Assembly (NCBI GenBank): GCA_028702975.1
Contig: JAQVNT010000098.1
Location: 1 to 6,167, forward strand
Length of the DNA stretch: 6,167 bases
Direction: 5' to 3'
Origin: Candidatus Delongbacteria bacterium
GTDB taxonomy: Bacteria > UBA4055
Numbering within the stretch: position 1 is the stretch's first letter; the number at the start of each line of letters is the position of its first letter. The position numbers were made by a program, and so were the translations under genes. The notes beneath the pieces were generated by a model. It did no database searches. It was given only the letters and a program-made list of their open reading frames with translations, and was not told the DNA's origin. Shown piece after piece: positions 6,052 through 6,167 of this stretch.

Positions 6052-6167
6052 TAATCCCTCTCCGCTTTAGGCATAATGAAATAAAAACCCGCGCCTTTTC
6101 CCTCTCCGCGGGATTCAGCCCTTACTGAACCGCCATGTCTGTAGATAATTCTTCTTACATTGGCAAG
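6051..6167 (-). CDS. C-terminal end of a sensor histidine kinase (partial, cut by the window edge)
   Basis: Only the last 38 residues and a TAA stop are in the window, read in one open frame from the right edge. They begin LANVRRIIYRHGGSVRAE and end FYFIMPKAERD. This is the end of a GHKL/HATPase_c ATP-binding domain: the residues after the G2 glycine box, the RHGG turn, and the final FYF-x-x-P strand. The segment closely matches the C-terminus of the substrate-binding-protein kinase at 2414-4606 (LATVKRIIDRHGGSVRAE), so it is probably another member of the same paralogous set. At DNA level, 42 of 54 bases match between 6114-6167 and 2477-2530. Its stop shares one base with the start of the next kinase (TAATG), so the two are probably translationally coupled. 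The sensor part, and whether the kinase is membrane bound, lie outside the window. Confidence 0.88.
   Translation of the reverse strand, partial: LANVRRIIYRHGGSVRAESRGEGKGAGFYFIMPKAERD
6052..6063 (-). promoter_or_regulatory. Ribosome binding site and TAATG stop/start overlap for the PAS-PAS kinase
   Basis: On the minus strand the sequence GGAGAGGGATTAATGG places a GGAGAGGG purine run 4 bases before the ATG. The TAA stop of the upstream kinase shares its last A with this ATG. The ribosome binding site is therefore inside the upstream coding region, as expected for termination-reinitiation coupling. Confidence 0.7.

Overview
The window is a densely packed stretch of signal-transduction genes. 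All of them lie on the minus strand, so the transcript reads from high to low coordinates. Six genes are visible: four full or nearly full and two cut by the window edges. In transcription order they are: the C-terminal end of a histidine kinase (6051-6167), a soluble PAS-PAS histidine kinase (4603-6051), a histidine kinase whose sensor is a fused NMT1/THI5-type periplasmic substrate-binding protein (2414-4606), a stand-alone Rcp1-like receiver protein (1974-2417), a seven-transmembrane PAS histidine kinase (95-1957), and the first 20 codons of what looks like another PAS protein (1-61).

The first four genes are joined by stop/start overlaps (TAATG, ATGA, ATGA). The last two gaps are only 16 and 33 bases. 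Each of the five visible starts has a purine-rich ribosome binding site. I see no promoter, terminator, RNA gene, mobile element or CRISPR array. The window therefore appears to be the inside of one operon that continues past both ends.

The kinases fall into two lineages. The soluble kinase, the substrate-binding-protein kinase and the upstream fragment share closely related sequence and look like products of tandem duplication followed by a change of sensor. The first two share a PAS plus 'SYSVSHDLRAPLR' HisKA plus HATPase module. Only the HATPase end of the fragment is visible. The seven-transmembrane kinase belongs to a different, NtrB-like lineage ('AHEINSPL' H-box). A single receiver without an output domain sits among them. 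The simplest reading is that several inputs converge on one Rcp1-like phosphoacceptor: a periplasmic small molecule, a membrane or lipid-phase signal, and cytosolic PAS signals. This is an inference from gene order; the sequence does not prove which kinase phosphorylates the receiver.

The organism is a bacterium with moderate to low GC (roughly 40% by eye), standard code and strong Shine-Dalgarno use. The large PAS-kinase content and periplasmic sensor fit an environmental Gram-negative, for example FCB-group, spirochaete or deltaproteobacterial-type lineages. No feature fixes the phylum.
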